DNA from: Ignelater luminosus
Lineage: Eukaryota; Arthropoda; Insecta; Coleoptera; Elateridae
DNA: 64,000 nt
Direction of reading: 5' to 3'
Assembly (NCBI GenBank): GCA_011009095.1
Contig: VTPC01001805.1
Span: 24,705 to 88,704, forward strand
The notes under the pieces were generated by a model. It was given only the letters and a program-made list of their open reading frames with translations, ran no database searches and had not been told where the DNA came from. The position numbers were made by a program, and so were the translations under genes. Shown here piece by piece: positions 11,851 to 24,383 of the stretch. Position 1 is the first letter of the stretch. Each line of letters begins with the position of its first letter.

Positions 11851-13069
11851 CACTGTATTATCAAATAGTAAAGGTAAAGAATTAACAAGAGAATAAAAAA
11901 CATGTCCATCCATTAGGTTGTTCAAACAATCCTTTTTAATCTAGACAGTTTCTTTGGGATGAATTTACAACTAGCAAAAGTAAGATCCTCAGGTGCAGGT
12001 TAAATCGCGTTTATCTGATAAATTAAGCAAAATTCAATAAATTCTACAGCACAACTTACTAGAGAATAATAAAGATATTGCATAACTTTTGAAGATTACT
12101 TCAACAATACTTTTAGCACTAATAGTAGCTCTGCAAATTCATCTCTAACTACTAATTCCTACACCAAGTACAAGCATGTCTAAGTAATACTGTGTTACGG
12201 GAAAATCCGAATTTTGTGACCCTGATGCGAATACTCACCATCAACAAACAATTAGAATGCCACTTGGTCAGCTCGAAAGGTCGGGGGCGGAGGAAATAAA
12301 GCTAATGGTCAGCTAACCCTCAACAGGCAAAGTGAGAAATAAGTCAAACTAATGGACGCCAATGATGAAAAAGACTATCCAAATAAAGAAGATCATCGTC
12401 ATAAACTAGCTACCAAGGATATCGGTAAAGCTTGCAATAATGCTAACGAATTCTTCCTGCTCAATAACTGAACTCGAGAAGGACACGCGATATATTAAAG
12501 CATTCTATTACTGTTAAATGCTTATTGAATTTTAGTAATAATAATCACCACGTTTTAGACAACTGTTTCTGTAGAACAGATACACAGCGGTCCACAATTG
12601 TCTCGTACATTCTAACGCAAAAGTATATACTAATAAGTACATCGAAAGCAAGAGAATAAGGTAATTGAAAATAGTATTGTACATAAAAACTAGAAAGAAA
12701 AAAGTGATTGTTTGGTTCAATTCACAAAATAGACTTAAAATTGTTAACAGTAGCCAATGGACGTAACTACGTCAGAATTAGGTTGGTTTTAACCAGGGTG
12801 GTTTAACCGATCAAAACTAATTTTTGACCAGGTGGTAAAATTAGATTTTCGGAATTGTTCACAAATCTGTAAGGTTTAAATTGCATAACCCCTCTTCTTA
12901 CATGAATGAGATTATTTAAATACTCTCAGCTGAGACTACTTTATCGACTGACAAGACTTCGACTAAAATTCAAGCCCATAGTCAGAGAGTAGCTAAGAGT
13001 GGCTCGCTTACTCCTACGACATCTTGAGCTACCGCTGAAACTAATTCTTATCAAATTAATATCTTTTGT
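11851..13069. other. Non-coding stretch
   Basis: No gene recognised. The 12780-12840 stretch is rich in GGTTTAACC and GACCAGGTGGT half-palindromes loosely similar to sequence near 15080-15145 on the other strand, too weak to call a repeat pair. Confidence 0.4.
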
Positions 13070-13439
13070 GCTGACCTTCACAATGCGATGCATTCTTAGA
13101 TTGGAAGATGAGCCTCTCGTGGCTGCTTTTTGATTGTCTTACTTCCTGTTTTTGTGTAGCCATCTGTTGGAACTTCCAAAGTCGTAAGGACTTTCTGTTG
13201 TTTTTCCTTTGAATTGAGTGCTATCAAATGCCTTACAGTGCCTTCTCCAGGAATTCCTTTCTGGCTTTTCTTCTTCTGTTCTTGCTTTGCGTATTAGTTT
13301 TCCTTTTTTAGAGTTTAAACTGAGTTTATTACGTCTTTTTGTATTTGAAGACAGTTTTCATTGTTGACTGTAATGGTTGCCTTTTCTATTTACTCTGTAG
13401 TAACCTCTTGATTTTATCTGTTCTTAATATTATCATTAA

Positions 13440-14056
13440 ACCTCCCCCATTTCGTCTAATCACACTTTATCTTATCCCATTTCGTGTAATCCCATTTTGT
13501 CTAATTCACCATTTTGTTTGATGGCAGTTTGTCTAATATCATTTCGTCTAATGCCAATTTGTCTAATGACTTACTTTGTCTAAAACTACTACCTCTTTTA
13601 ACGTTAATTCGTCTAATCCTAATTTATACTTTTCAAGCACGCGTCCATTCCGCACGACTGTTCTTTGTTTACGTAACAAATAATTGTGTTTCATTATAAA
13701 AAAAACTAATAACATAACATAACAAGCAGCATACCATACATATCCCCTTATCTGAACAGATCGAGTTACAAACACGCGTTATCAGCACGTTGTCCTTTTG
13801 ATCAGGCAAAAAAAACCTCAGCGCCCCGTTCACACCACTTGTCTTGTAAACAGCTTGCCAACTTGAGGAAGTTTTTCCTTTTTAGTGAATATTACGAGAA
13901 TTGCGCATGATTACCCTATCTATTTGACGCTGCCAGTGTAGTACATGCTAGTTGATTTTTTTTGTTGCATTAAGCAAGCTGGAATTAACCAAATTAGGCT
14001 ATTAGACAAAATTGTATTAGACGAATTGGGATTAAACAAAATGGGAAGGAACCGTG
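13440..14056. mobile_element. Repeat-ended non-autonomous DNA element, nested in the non-LTR fossil
   Basis: The ~617-bp segment is bounded by the same 11 bases, ATTATCATTAA, at 13429-13439 and 14057-14067, as expected for a target-site duplication (9-11 bp). Its left end carries about ten copies of a 15-17-base unit with core TTTCGTCTAATCCCA. Its right end carries three inverted copies (ATTAGACAAAA, ATTAGACGAATTGGG, ATTAAACAAAATGGG, 14000-14045). The central part has only a 70-codon minus frame without recognisable motif. Inverted subterminal tandem repeats and a long duplication suggest a MULE-like or other long-TSD DNA transposon derivative; superfamily unassigned. Confidence 0.7.
13445..13618 (+). 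repeat. Tandem subterminal repeat, ~15-17-base unit
   Basis: About ten degenerate copies of TTTCGTCTAATCCCA lie head to tail. Core variants are TTTCGTCTAAT, TTTCGTGTAAT, TTTTGTCTAAT, GTTTGTCTAAT, ATTTGTCTAAT and ATTCGTCTAAT. The same unit is present inverted at the opposite end of the element. Confidence 0.85.
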
Positions 14057-14711
14057 ATTATCATTAACCCCCTGAAGACTTTAATTAAGGTCTCTCTTGA
14101 AAGAGCCTTAAGCATTTCTTTTAGTATACCATCCTTTCTTTCTGAATTTTTGTCATATCGAGGCGAATGTGTCTGTGATCTGAACAACTTTCTTCATTAG
14201 ACACTCTCCAGTTTTTATTAAAGCTATTAGCGTAGTTAGTAGCTAGTGTGATGTCTTACTTACTGCTTTAAGATGCAAATGCAGACACTCTCTTCACCCA
14301 TAAGCTTGAAGGCTAAGCCTTTAAGCGTGAGATTCCAGTCCTCTGTTTCAGTTATGGCAGCAGCCGGCCTCTTGCAACGTAGATCCGTTGATATGATTTT
14401 CTTATTTACAAGTATACATGCAGTGGAAGATTTGTGCGTATCACTACAGATTGGTTTACCGTATACCTCATTAAGATCACTTTCTTATCCTTATAGGTAT
14501 GAGGTTCTGCAATAAGAGGTATACTACAGCCTTGCTTCATCTCCTTGCAAAGCAGCAAGGTTGCGGCTTTGCTGTGATGAAAGTTTAGGTAGACTACTTT
14601 CATCATCGGACTTTTACTCAGCCTATTATTACTTGTGTCATATCCCACGACTATAGGGAAAATAAAGAATCCGCGCTGGCCAGCTCCATTTACCGGTATA
14701 AAGCTAAACAC

Positions 14712-17700
14712 TCAGGCAGGTTGCCTGGTGTTTTATAGGTTCCGTTGGTAACATTCTTACTCCCGTGTCATTTACCCCTTTGGCACAGAGACCCAAACAA
14801 CTTGAAGCTGACTGGAGTGTTTCTTTTTTACTTTCTAGTCTAGATCCAGCAAACTCTGTTTAAAAGCGCCACCGCATTAAGGGTGTAGTCTTGAGAATCA
14901 CGGGGTTGGAATGCAAAACTCTGCGGTTCCCCTAGGACTATATCACAAGCCATCATAATATATCCCAGCATCACCTCAGTTGATTGGAAATTAGGCCCAA
15001 CAATAAATTATCTACTTTTTTTTATAAAAGAAACTTGAAAAATATATAGACGTTAAAGCAAGATACCTGTCAATTCTAACCGTTTTTGAATTGCTTAAAC
15101 CATTTTTGAACGGTTTGAATCAGTCTTGACCACTGGCCTAGTCAAAACGAAAAAGAAGTTCTTTTTGGTATTCCTCAGACGCTGTAAGAACTTTAACTTT
15201 CATATCACTTATCATTACTTTTGCGACGATTACACAAGAAGGTTATTCAAAACCTTGGAGAGCCAGATGAGTTTGTGTTTCATACCAAAGTGAAATATAT
15301 GACGGTTTAGTCTTATCTGATTTTGAATGTAAATCACTAGTTTACATTTAAGTGCACGATAAGTGCAATACCGTACTTGATAATATGTGTCGGTTCGAAA
15401 AATGGTGTGAGTTGACGGGCAACTTGAATTACCCTAATAATCTTCTTGTGGGGGGAATTCAATAACGAACTCTCGAGATGAACTGCTGCTGTCAAATAGT
15501 TTCTGTGGCCAGGGAAAATAAAATATTTTACAGTTGGATACTGTAATACGCATTACATCTTAATATTAGAATAAGATCTAGTAATAAGTTAGACAGTTAT
15601 TCTTGGCAATATTGTAATTATTTAGAATAGCAATTTAATTTCAACTTACAACATTGCAACTCCAATTTCACAAACTATCCAATGTTTCATTATTTTACAG
15701 TACAATCAGGTAAACGGTACTGCAACTTTTGCACAACGATGATGAACTCGTACAGAAAACACTAAAAGAAGTTAACGACGGAACAATATACCTGTATTGC
15801 AAAGAAATATAACCTCGCTTTTAGAATTTTCGGAATTTAGAATTTAAGGAACTTAATGTGAACGGATAATGCGCGGTGCTTACAGGTCACGGGTCAGAGG
15901 TTTACAAAAGTTTTTCCAAATTCAATGGGGATAAAACTTTTAAACGAGTACACCCTCCACCTGCACTAAGAGAATACAAACGAATCTAATTAGGAAACCA
16001 AGTCAACCATGCAGCCCTTAATTGGGTGACTAAAAAGAGTAGTCTTACAAATTAAAACCAGAAAAATAATTTCCCCTGAAGAAATAAACCCACCCCATTA
16101 CTGGCAATAGATTGTCTGTGTCTGACATCTTAGGAGCAGTACTTACTACAGGAACTGACATCTTTTACCATGACACAAATAATTTAACAGATTTAAGTAA
16201 AGAATATTTAGGATTTATTTTGGCACCATCTTTAAATTTCAATTTACACATTAGATGTCGTTGTTAACGCGACTTATAAGCAATGGGATTATTTGATCAG
16301 AATTACACAATGTTTTAGAAACATTAGTACTTCCTAATTCTTTTTAGGACTTTCGTTTGGTCTAAAGTTGAGTATCCAATAATAATATGGAATTATTCAC
16401 TTAAAGGTGAAAAGGTGTAGAAAGGATTTTTAAAGTATTATAATTGTTGTTTTGCAGATTTAGTCAAGTATTTTTGCTTGGTTTACATGTATGACTGTCT
16501 TTCCTACTTTCTGAAATGAATTTTTAAAGTTCCAGACGTAAGAACAAGGTCTTCTATCACTTTTCTCCTTAAACAATCAAAGACTAATTGATATCTGTAT
16601 TCTTTACCTGTTACTATGTAACAAGCTTTCAAATGCTTGGATACAAATCTAGGGTTCTTGCTACTGTTTGGCACAGCCCTTGCTAGACACACAACAATAA
16701 ATTAATTGATATCTTAGTTACTAAATACGTAGGACTATTTGCATTACTGGTTTTCTTCTTCCTTTTATTTGTTCAACTATTTAAATTTCCCTGGAATTAG
16801 GTTGCCTGCTGAGCAGTAAGTAATACTAAATATCAACCGTTTACCAAGCTAATACTTTTCAAGCCGCAAAGGAGCAGTACCTAATTGTAAGAAAGGCTTA
16901 GGCAATAGAAAAATGCAAGTTGCTTACAATTTGATGACGTCACGAATCGGTCTGTTGAAGTTATTGTGAAGATTCTATCAGTCAGTCGGTGGGTTTATAC
17001 ATTATTAGATCTTTCTCTTTGGCAGTTGTTTTTTAGAAACGGAATTCGGCCTATATTTTATTCAACTAAGACATGACATGACGTGATCGTAGTTATTTTT
17101 AGGTTTTTAGCATCCTCAGTCCGAGGTGGTTGTTGTGATGATGGTGGTAGCTGTGGCATTTGGCATAGCAGTTGTAATCGATGGTAGTGGTATTGGTTCT
17201 TAATTTGACCACTTCTGTTTTGGGCTGTGAACGTACAACGGGCAGCATTGGCTAATGAAAGGAATTCCAGCCTGATCCAGATCGAATACAGAGGTGCCAC
17301 ATTGGAGTGCAGGATTTATATAGCAATTCGGTTGTGCAACGACTCACTAACACTATGCGATGGAAAAGAAAACTAAACGCAAATAACTTGTTGCGGCCGT
17401 TGTTAGCTAAAAGTTCAAGATACCTAATGATTTTTTAGTAGCTTCTGATTTAAAAAAAATATAAAGTTTCCTGCATTTGGCTAGACGTGTCACCATCAAG
17501 ATCTTTGTCTCCCTGTAAGACCACAAGTCTCCATATTCTTACAAACCTTGTTTTTATAGACTGCCTAACTTTTGTGACCATTCAGAATGTTTGCAAAGGA
17601 CCAAATCTTTATAAACCTCCAGATTATTGTAGGTTACCTATACGCGTCTTAAAGTTTTCGAACATTCTTGAATTTTTACAAAGCGCTTAGTACTTGCAGG

Positions 17701-18015
17701 TTTTAGTCTTAATCTATGTCCTTTACGTTAAATATTGCAAGCTCCCAGTTTTACACAAATCTGAATCATTGCAGATTTTTAAGTTCTAACAGAGTACCTT
17801 ATCGTAAGTGATAGAGATTACTGTCTATTTAAGAGTTCATTAATCAGATTTGAAACTTTTGTCAAGTTTCTTATAAATTTGATTTTAATATTTTATCTGT
17901 ATTGTTATTTCGTTTCGATCTACATAGTATGGTATATTTGGTAAGATGTTTGGTTAATATGCAAAGATGATTCTCGATGCTAACGTTATGCTTAGGAAAT
18001 CTTTTTTAATAGATA
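14712..18015. other. Non-coding stretch with one dispersed repeat
   Basis: Apart from the repeat at 15158-15372, nothing recognisable. Short frames at 16504-16692, 17058-17300 and 17487-17690 have no known motif. Confidence 0.45.
15158..15372 (+). repeat. Dispersed ~215-bp repeat, copy 1
   Basis: It runs from GTTCTTTTTGGTATTC to ATAAGTGCAATACC and matches 18941-19154 in direct orientation with roughly 12-15 differences by eye (about 93-95 percent). It contains a palindrome-like TGTAAATCACTAGTTTACA. It is non-coding. It could be an LTR-like or dispersed element; the 3.6 kb between the copies holds no retroviral-type coding. Confidence 0.9.
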
Positions 18016-18835
18016 CAGGGTGTTACTGAACTACTGTCATTAATTTCTGCCTGATATTCTATATCGCTAATAGAGTCAATTTTATTGTTTAATTTTAACA
18101 AACATAAACACTGACTTACATTTTGTCACGTAATGTTTCGTTGTTACTTTACGTCATGTGCATCAACTGTTATCAAGTTGCACTTTAGCAGTAATAGAAT
18201 CTGCAGAAATATTAGCCTTTTGTTTGTTAACTGCGCTCATTTTTACAATAAGAGAGAACTGACCACATGAAAAACTAACCGTTGTACTCTCTAAGTAGAT
18301 GGCGTGAATAAACAGCAGTAGTTACGTAATTCTTAAAGGTTTAGGCAAATAGTGGCCCTGGTAAAGCTCTTATGCGGGCCAATTTACACTCAGTGTACTG
18401 GTTGCTATTCCTGTTATAACACAAAAATAAGAAAAATATTACTTAAGGAAATCTCAGCCCTGCAATGCCACAACTTGATAGCTATCAGACTTGTTTCAAC
18501 TTGAACTTTACGTAGGGGGTGGGGAGAGTCGATAACGTACAGTTAGTTCGTGATATAAAAGAAATTTGTCAAAAACCTCCTTTAACTTAAACTTTGCAGC
18601 GGATAAAATAAGAATTTGTCATCTGTGACCTTGTTATTGTTTTCTTAATAATGTTAAGTTGTTCCAGTCCTATCCTTGGTTCAGATTGTTTAAGCATCAG
18701 CAAAATTTGATTTATGGGTTGTTTGTAACTGACCTCCTCTGTACAGTGTTGCCACCCTTTTGATCAATAATTTTTTTTTGTTTTTCATGAACTATCTACC
18801 ACTTACATTAATAACAGTAGGTTAGTAACACCCTG
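18016..18835. mobile_element. TA-flanked MITE, ~820 bp
   Basis: Terminal inverted repeats of 29 bases begin CAGGGTGTTACT on both strands (18016-18044 and 18807-18835) and match at 26 of 29 positions. TA dinucleotides flank both ends (18014-18015, 18836-18837). There is no coding capacity. TA duplication points to mobilisation by a Tc1/mariner-superfamily transposase; no autonomous partner with these ends is in the window. Confidence 0.85.
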
Positions 18836-18940
18836 TATAACTACGTCTGATTACTGTTGAATTCAAGTGACTGACCAGTTGTTATTTCACACTTTTTAGA
18901 TTCGTGTTGATCTAATGAACTGAATTTAATAATCACGAAC

Positions 18941-19154
18941 GTTCTTTTTGGTATTCGTCAGACGCTGTAAGAACTTTAACTTTCATATCACTTATCATTA
19001 CTTTTGCGATGATTACACAAGAAGGTTATTTAAGACTTTGGAGAGCAGATGAGTTTGTGTTTCATACCAAAGTGAAATATATAACTGTTTAGTTTTATCT
19101 GATTTTGAATGTAAATTACTAGTTTACATTTAAATGCACGATAAGTGCAATACC
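18941..19154 (+). repeat. Dispersed ~215-bp repeat, copy 2
   Basis: Direct copy of 15158-15372 with a one-base deletion (GGAGAG-CAGATG) and scattered substitutions, mostly transitions. It starts 103 bases after the end of the MITE at 18016-18835. Confidence 0.9.
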
Positions 19155-22100
19155 ACCTAAGACGAGCTAGAATTAAAACTCTTGTTAATATCATCTTTGC
19201 TGGTCTGATATTGCATAAATTATCACTTATTAGACGCAAGATCTGAAAAATTGGAACTTACGGTATTTTCATTTTTTAAAAGTTAATAATTAACTGTTGC
19301 TACATATCATATGTACTATAGACTAAATTACAGATATTAATAGACTGCAGATGAAATAAGTACCTACCTTATATCAACCTGTCAGATTACTGACGGTTAT
19401 TTATAAGGATGTTTATGCTAAAACAAGAATAAAAGGATTAATGATAGTAAAAAAATCTTTGGAAATTCAAGATGTTGATTTTTTAATCCACAACTCAGCT
19501 AGTTCGTAGAAAATACAATTACAAAGTAACAAATAGAAATACGCAATGTGTTTTCCAGTATGAATTAAAAATTCTTATTTCAATTATTTAACAGACATAT
19601 ATTTTCAGTTGGCCTTGTATTCTGACATATTAATATCTGTCATTCTATTGTTTGTGCAAAATCATGTAATTAAAAGTGAGTTTTGCACGCTGTTTTTTCA
19701 ATGTGCTAAGACAGTGCTTAATGATCTTGCAATAAATCTAAATATTTATTACAGTTGTACTTAAAAATTATTGTAGTACGCAAACAAAGATTTATATTTT
19801 GCCATTTGCTAATTTAAATTACCACTGTAAGGAAATTCAAGTTAGAAGAATTAAATCTTAGTAGCCTCACGCAGAAAGTTGTGATAACACGTTTTTTTTC
19901 ACAAAGAATGCCAAGTTCAAATCCTGCCAGTGACATTACTTATTTTAATTTAGGATTTTGCAAATACCTAATTTATATTTTTGAAAATATTCCATAAATT
20001 CATATTTAAAGAAGAATTAGAAATGAAAATGTGTTATACAAATAGATATTCATCAGAATTTTGTGTTTAATAATCCTTCTAAATTACTTAGCTCTTACAT
20101 CGCTTTAAACCTGCAGTAATAATTTGAAATGTCTGTTTTGCAGAAAAAATTGTATTAATTGATTGATAAATTTAAGTTGTTTGAAACTGGCGTTTGTAAG
20201 TGGTTTCTTGTCGTTGTAAGTAAACAATGGGATGCTAACATAATTAATGGAATTTTAAAATTAATGTGTTTAAATGATTGTATTAAAGTGTATCCAGTCT
20301 TTAATTTGACACAGTGGCAATTGTGCATTCATCCGTCTGAAAGATATCTCTACGGCCCGCTAATATTAATTGTTGCGTCATTGTCCTGGTTTTCATTATT
20401 TCCAGACGTTTTATTGTCTTTTTTGCGTCTTCCCAACTTTAATCGAATTTCAAACTAACCCTTAAGTTCTAAAAACAGAAATTAATGAAAATTAAACATT
20501 ACCCATGAAGGATATGCAGCAGACTATAAAATATGAAAACTGTAATAATTAAAAGCCTAAATGAAAGCAAATTGTCAAATTAATAATTGTCGCTGTCATT
20601 TGAGTGTCACTGTCACTGTGTTCATTTATTTTGATTTCACGCTCCAAAGGTTACATGGATTGTTGTATGTATAAGTTAAATTTTAGCTAGTCATGAAACG
20701 AAAATGTGTTTTTATTATAAAAATTACTAATTCACACGTTTCATCGGCGTAGAAAGTAGAGATTAATCGAATAAAAATGATTACCCACTCTTGTGATAAT
20801 TCAATCCCGGTGAATGAATTAACATACTGGAAAAACAAGAACATTATACATAATTTTCCAGGTCATTTAATTTCATTCAGATGCTCTAAAATGAAACGGA
20901 ATGAAATTAGAAAATGTAATAAATTTATTAAAAACCGGTTCTCACAATTAATACATACATACGTTATTTAGGGTTGAAGTGTCTAAAGAGACTTCAATGG
21001 TAATAATAGTTGTATTCGAGCTCGTGGGTTTTATTTTTAAACTGTTTTAAATATTTCCTTGCATACGTGATAATAAAATACCATCAGAATAATGCGGACA
21101 CTGTAATAGTACTTAAAATAAACAAATAAAATAATTTTATAATAAAATGTGTATAGATAACAGGCGTGTTTGTATAATCCCCGAGGACGTACAGAAATGT
21201 TGCTTTGAATGTTGTACAATAGCATTCACACATACCACGTGGGATTTACACTTTATTTATTAATGCAGAAGTAATAACAAATCGATACCCTGATTTACGA
21301 GACCAGTTAAACGTTTGGTCAATGGTCAAGAAGCAACAGCTCGGGAAATCTAACACGACGACGACTCGCGACACCGAATCTAAATTAGAATATAATAATA
21401 AATTGTCACTCGAGGAAGGCATTTATAATAATTAAAAAGGCCAAACCCGGTACTCGTTTGTCAGGATTTGTATCTAGTTCTCGCTTCCATTTGCAAAAAT
21501 AAATCGAATTGATATTGAACAGAAGTTTCGATACGTATGTAATGTTGCATTTTGCAAGTGGCTATAAATTTTAAAGGAAATTAAACATTGCATGCTTAAT
21601 CTAATTAAGATTATTTTCATTAATGTTCTATTGCAACTTGTACGCTACATGCATCAAAAGCTAAAAGCCAAGCACCCATTATAAATATTTTTTTATTTCT
21701 TTGCTAAACCTACCAATTCGTTTTTTACTTTATTGATTACAGAAAAAGGCCTTTTTATTTTATCCTCTTTTATTTATTCATTATCTAGTTGAGTTAGTCA
21801 ATAAAAAGATTAATTATTGCAAAGAGAATTTAAATGCATAAGATTACATATCTATGAATCGTAATTAACAACAGAAAATATTTTTTTGAAACAGTGTATA
21901 ATCAAAATTATAACAGAAATTTTGAGTTTCATGCATTAAATCACAGGAAAATGTGCATTTTATTGTATTATTTATTTTGCATGACTTTAAAATTAATTAG
22001 ATGTGTTTTCTTCCTTATAACCAAGTAAATTTTATTTTTGTGGTTAATTGTTAAACAGCAAATAAAGATAGTGGAGCAAGTTTGTGTAATTATTCTGATT

Positions 22101-24344
22101 ATCTTCTAATCTGTCTTATCGATATTGAAGCGTTTTGGAATTTGCTTGCACAAATGGACTTGCAAGATTCCTGATTGAGATTAATTCGAAAATGAACATG
22201 ACCAACTAATAGGAAAAGCAAATAAACAAACCAAAGCTTTCACGGATAAAGCTCTCAGTAAACTAACAACTTTGGGTTTGAGCCACTTGAAATATAAGTT
22301 AAAGCTTGCTGGTGCTATCGTAAGTGACTTATTACTCAAAAATACAAACAAAGGAAAAGGGAGTTAAACCACAACAAAGCTAATTGAAAAACAGTAAGTT
22401 CCTGTTGAACGTTGGATTCAGATTTGACGCCGTCAAACTCTCAAAATGATCATTCTGGCATAGACGCAACTTACATAACGTCCGAAATACAACTATTTTG
22501 GGTTTCAAATCAAATCAGTTCACTTCACAATTCAAAGACGGCTGGACAGATTTCAGTGACTTACATATACTAATTTACTTGTGCTGACTTCCAAAAGGTT
22601 CTGTTTAGAGAAAAGTCTGAATCTCTAAATATTCGCAAACTGAAGGTTGTATCGAGAAGCAAATCTTTGAGGGAATTATATCAAACCAACAATTTTCTTC
22701 TTCTTACATGGATTAGATAAGTCTGACATCAAGTACTTTCAATTAAAGATAAGTGCAAAGTCGCGCATACAGAAAGTAAACCTAACCATGCACACTTGCA
22801 CAGCTTTACATTTGGTCTAACATAGACTTGTACGTTTCCAATACTACCCTTACATTTACTCATCTCAAAACCACCTTATGAATATCAAACTGCATGGACG
22901 CCGACAGGACTTTTTCCAGTAGGTAGTGTTGCAAATATTAAAAAGCAAAATAATAAAAAAAAAGTTGAAAAGCATAAATTACATAACTGGACTTTGAGGG
23001 CAGAGCCATAGGAGTCCTTCTCCGCTTTCTTCTAGGACTTCTGATTTAACCTTTGCCGAACGGTGCAACTGTCAAACCAGGCGGTGCAAGTACTTTGCTT
23101 GTACTTTCTCCCGCCGCTTGTTCAAGCCGTCAAACGTTACTTATCGTACAATTAGTCTAACACGTGTAGGGTAGAAAGATTGATTTTGTTTCTCTTGATT
23201 TGTTTCGTTACTTACGCGTTTTGCTTTCTTTAGCAGACCGTAAAACAGGAACTAAATATAGTAAAACATTCTCGATACATACATAAAAGCTTTTGTAAAT
23301 TCCAATCAAATCATAATAAAATAAAAAAAATAGTTTGGAAGATAAACAAGAAGTAAAAGGTGCTTTATATGAACAATTGCCCTCTAGAAAAAATTACAAG
23401 AGCCTTTTGGGCATGTAGAAAGATGCTTGACAAAAACTAGAGATTTCCCCTAGGCTAATTTACTGGATATATTGCTTACGGATGATATCAGCAACTTCAA
23501 CAACAGGCATGGGGGCTCTAATTGATCTGTTCTTTTTTCCTCTAGTTACTGATAAAGTCGAGGTTAGGTACGTGAGTCTTTTACGCAGACGATTTCATGG
23601 CACCACAAGGAACAAAGGCTGGAGTACTTGGAATTGGCACAGAACGTCTCTTAAGCCTTTGTCTACACTGAATAATATTTTAGGCGCGGTGCCAACTACA
23701 TATGCGCAGCAAGTGTTTGAGAGAAACTATAGCAGTAAGCAATTTTTATAATCAATGACAACCAAACCTTGATAAAAGCGTAAAAATTTTGCAAAATAAA
23801 TCTGGATCTTGTGCTGTATTGTGTCCGGAGGTTAAACAAACTTGGGATGAACAACACAGTTAAACCAATAGATAGATAGTTAGATAGATACTTGAACACG
23901 CAATTGCAGCAGGAAACTAATCGTCTAGCAAAGGACGAAAAGAAAAAGGTTTTCACACAACCAAGGCCAGCTTGTAGAATTTCACGTAAGGTAATTCAAG
24001 AGGAGATCGAAACTTTACTTAGGTGGTGGCACCAAGAATACTGAAATAAATCTCGGGACGGAGTCAATCATTTTCTTAAATGGCTTATCAAAGGAAGTAA
24101 CAGATAACTTACTTAGAATGAGTACGCACGGCATTAGACTACTACGGAGACGCTGTCATACAAAAAACACCGTGTGAAGGCCGCGGTGAAGAGGAAAATT
24201 TACATACTGAATCACTGCAAAGCATTCTTGAGTCAGACACACTCGACTTGTTAAAAAAACTGCGTTAACTGAAGAGAATAGGCCTAATAGTCGCAATACA
24301 CGAGCTTCATGGAATCATCTCCAAGAGAATATTAATAATAATAT
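19155..24344. other. Long AT-rich stretch, no gene recognised
   Basis: The frame 20159-20458 (99 codons, plus) has no recognisable motif. The 22950-23150 and 23560-24000 parts are less AT-rich. The latter has coding-like pieces in different frames (HHKEQRLEYLELAQ near 23600; QLQQETNRLAKDEKKK near 23905) that could be retroelement remnants, but I cannot assign them. A GATA microsatellite lies at 23869-23891. Confidence 0.45.
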
Positions 24345-24383
24345 TAAGGACCACGGTGGCAAAACGCATCCTTGTCAAACTCC

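Larger units (their letters stand above)
13070..14711 (-). mobile_element. Non-LTR retrotransposon fossil (R1/LOA/I-like), 5' half
   Basis: Read right to left, the frame 14711-14406 has VYLNFHHSKAATLLLCKEM and IPLIAEPHTYKDKK, the N-terminus of an AP-type endonuclease (the HSKAA and Q/AEP motifs). It continues as IYVNKKIIS-like sequence towards 14280. Around 14200-14110, WRVSNEESCSDHRHIRLDM carries the C-terminal SDHR catalytic motif, so the middle of the endonuclease has been deleted. After the inserted element at 13440-14056, the linker before the reverse transcriptase is readable (about 13320-13075: basic RKARTEEEKPERNSWRR, then DGYTKTGSKTIKK in a shifted frame). No RT palm motif remains. 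Confidence 0.75.

Noticed and set aside
13445-13618. CRISPR-like regular repeats
   Set aside because: Units are 15-17 bases, head to tail without spacers, degenerate, and in eukaryotic transposon context.
13563-13775. 70-codon minus frame inside the repeat-ended element
   Set aside because: No recognisable motif; part of it is translated tandem repeat. Treated as chance.
12780-15150. Loose inverted similarity between GGTTTAACC/GACCAGGTGGT near 12780-12840 and 15080-15150
   Set aside because: Matches are short and interrupted; not enough for a terminal repeat pair.
20159-20458. 99-codon plus frame
   Set aside because: No motif, no neighbouring exon or splice context; composition consistent with chance.
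23482-24344. Possible LTR-retrotransposon gag or pol remnants
   Set aside because: Short coding-like pieces only, no protease, RT or zinc-knuckle motif and no LTRs seen.
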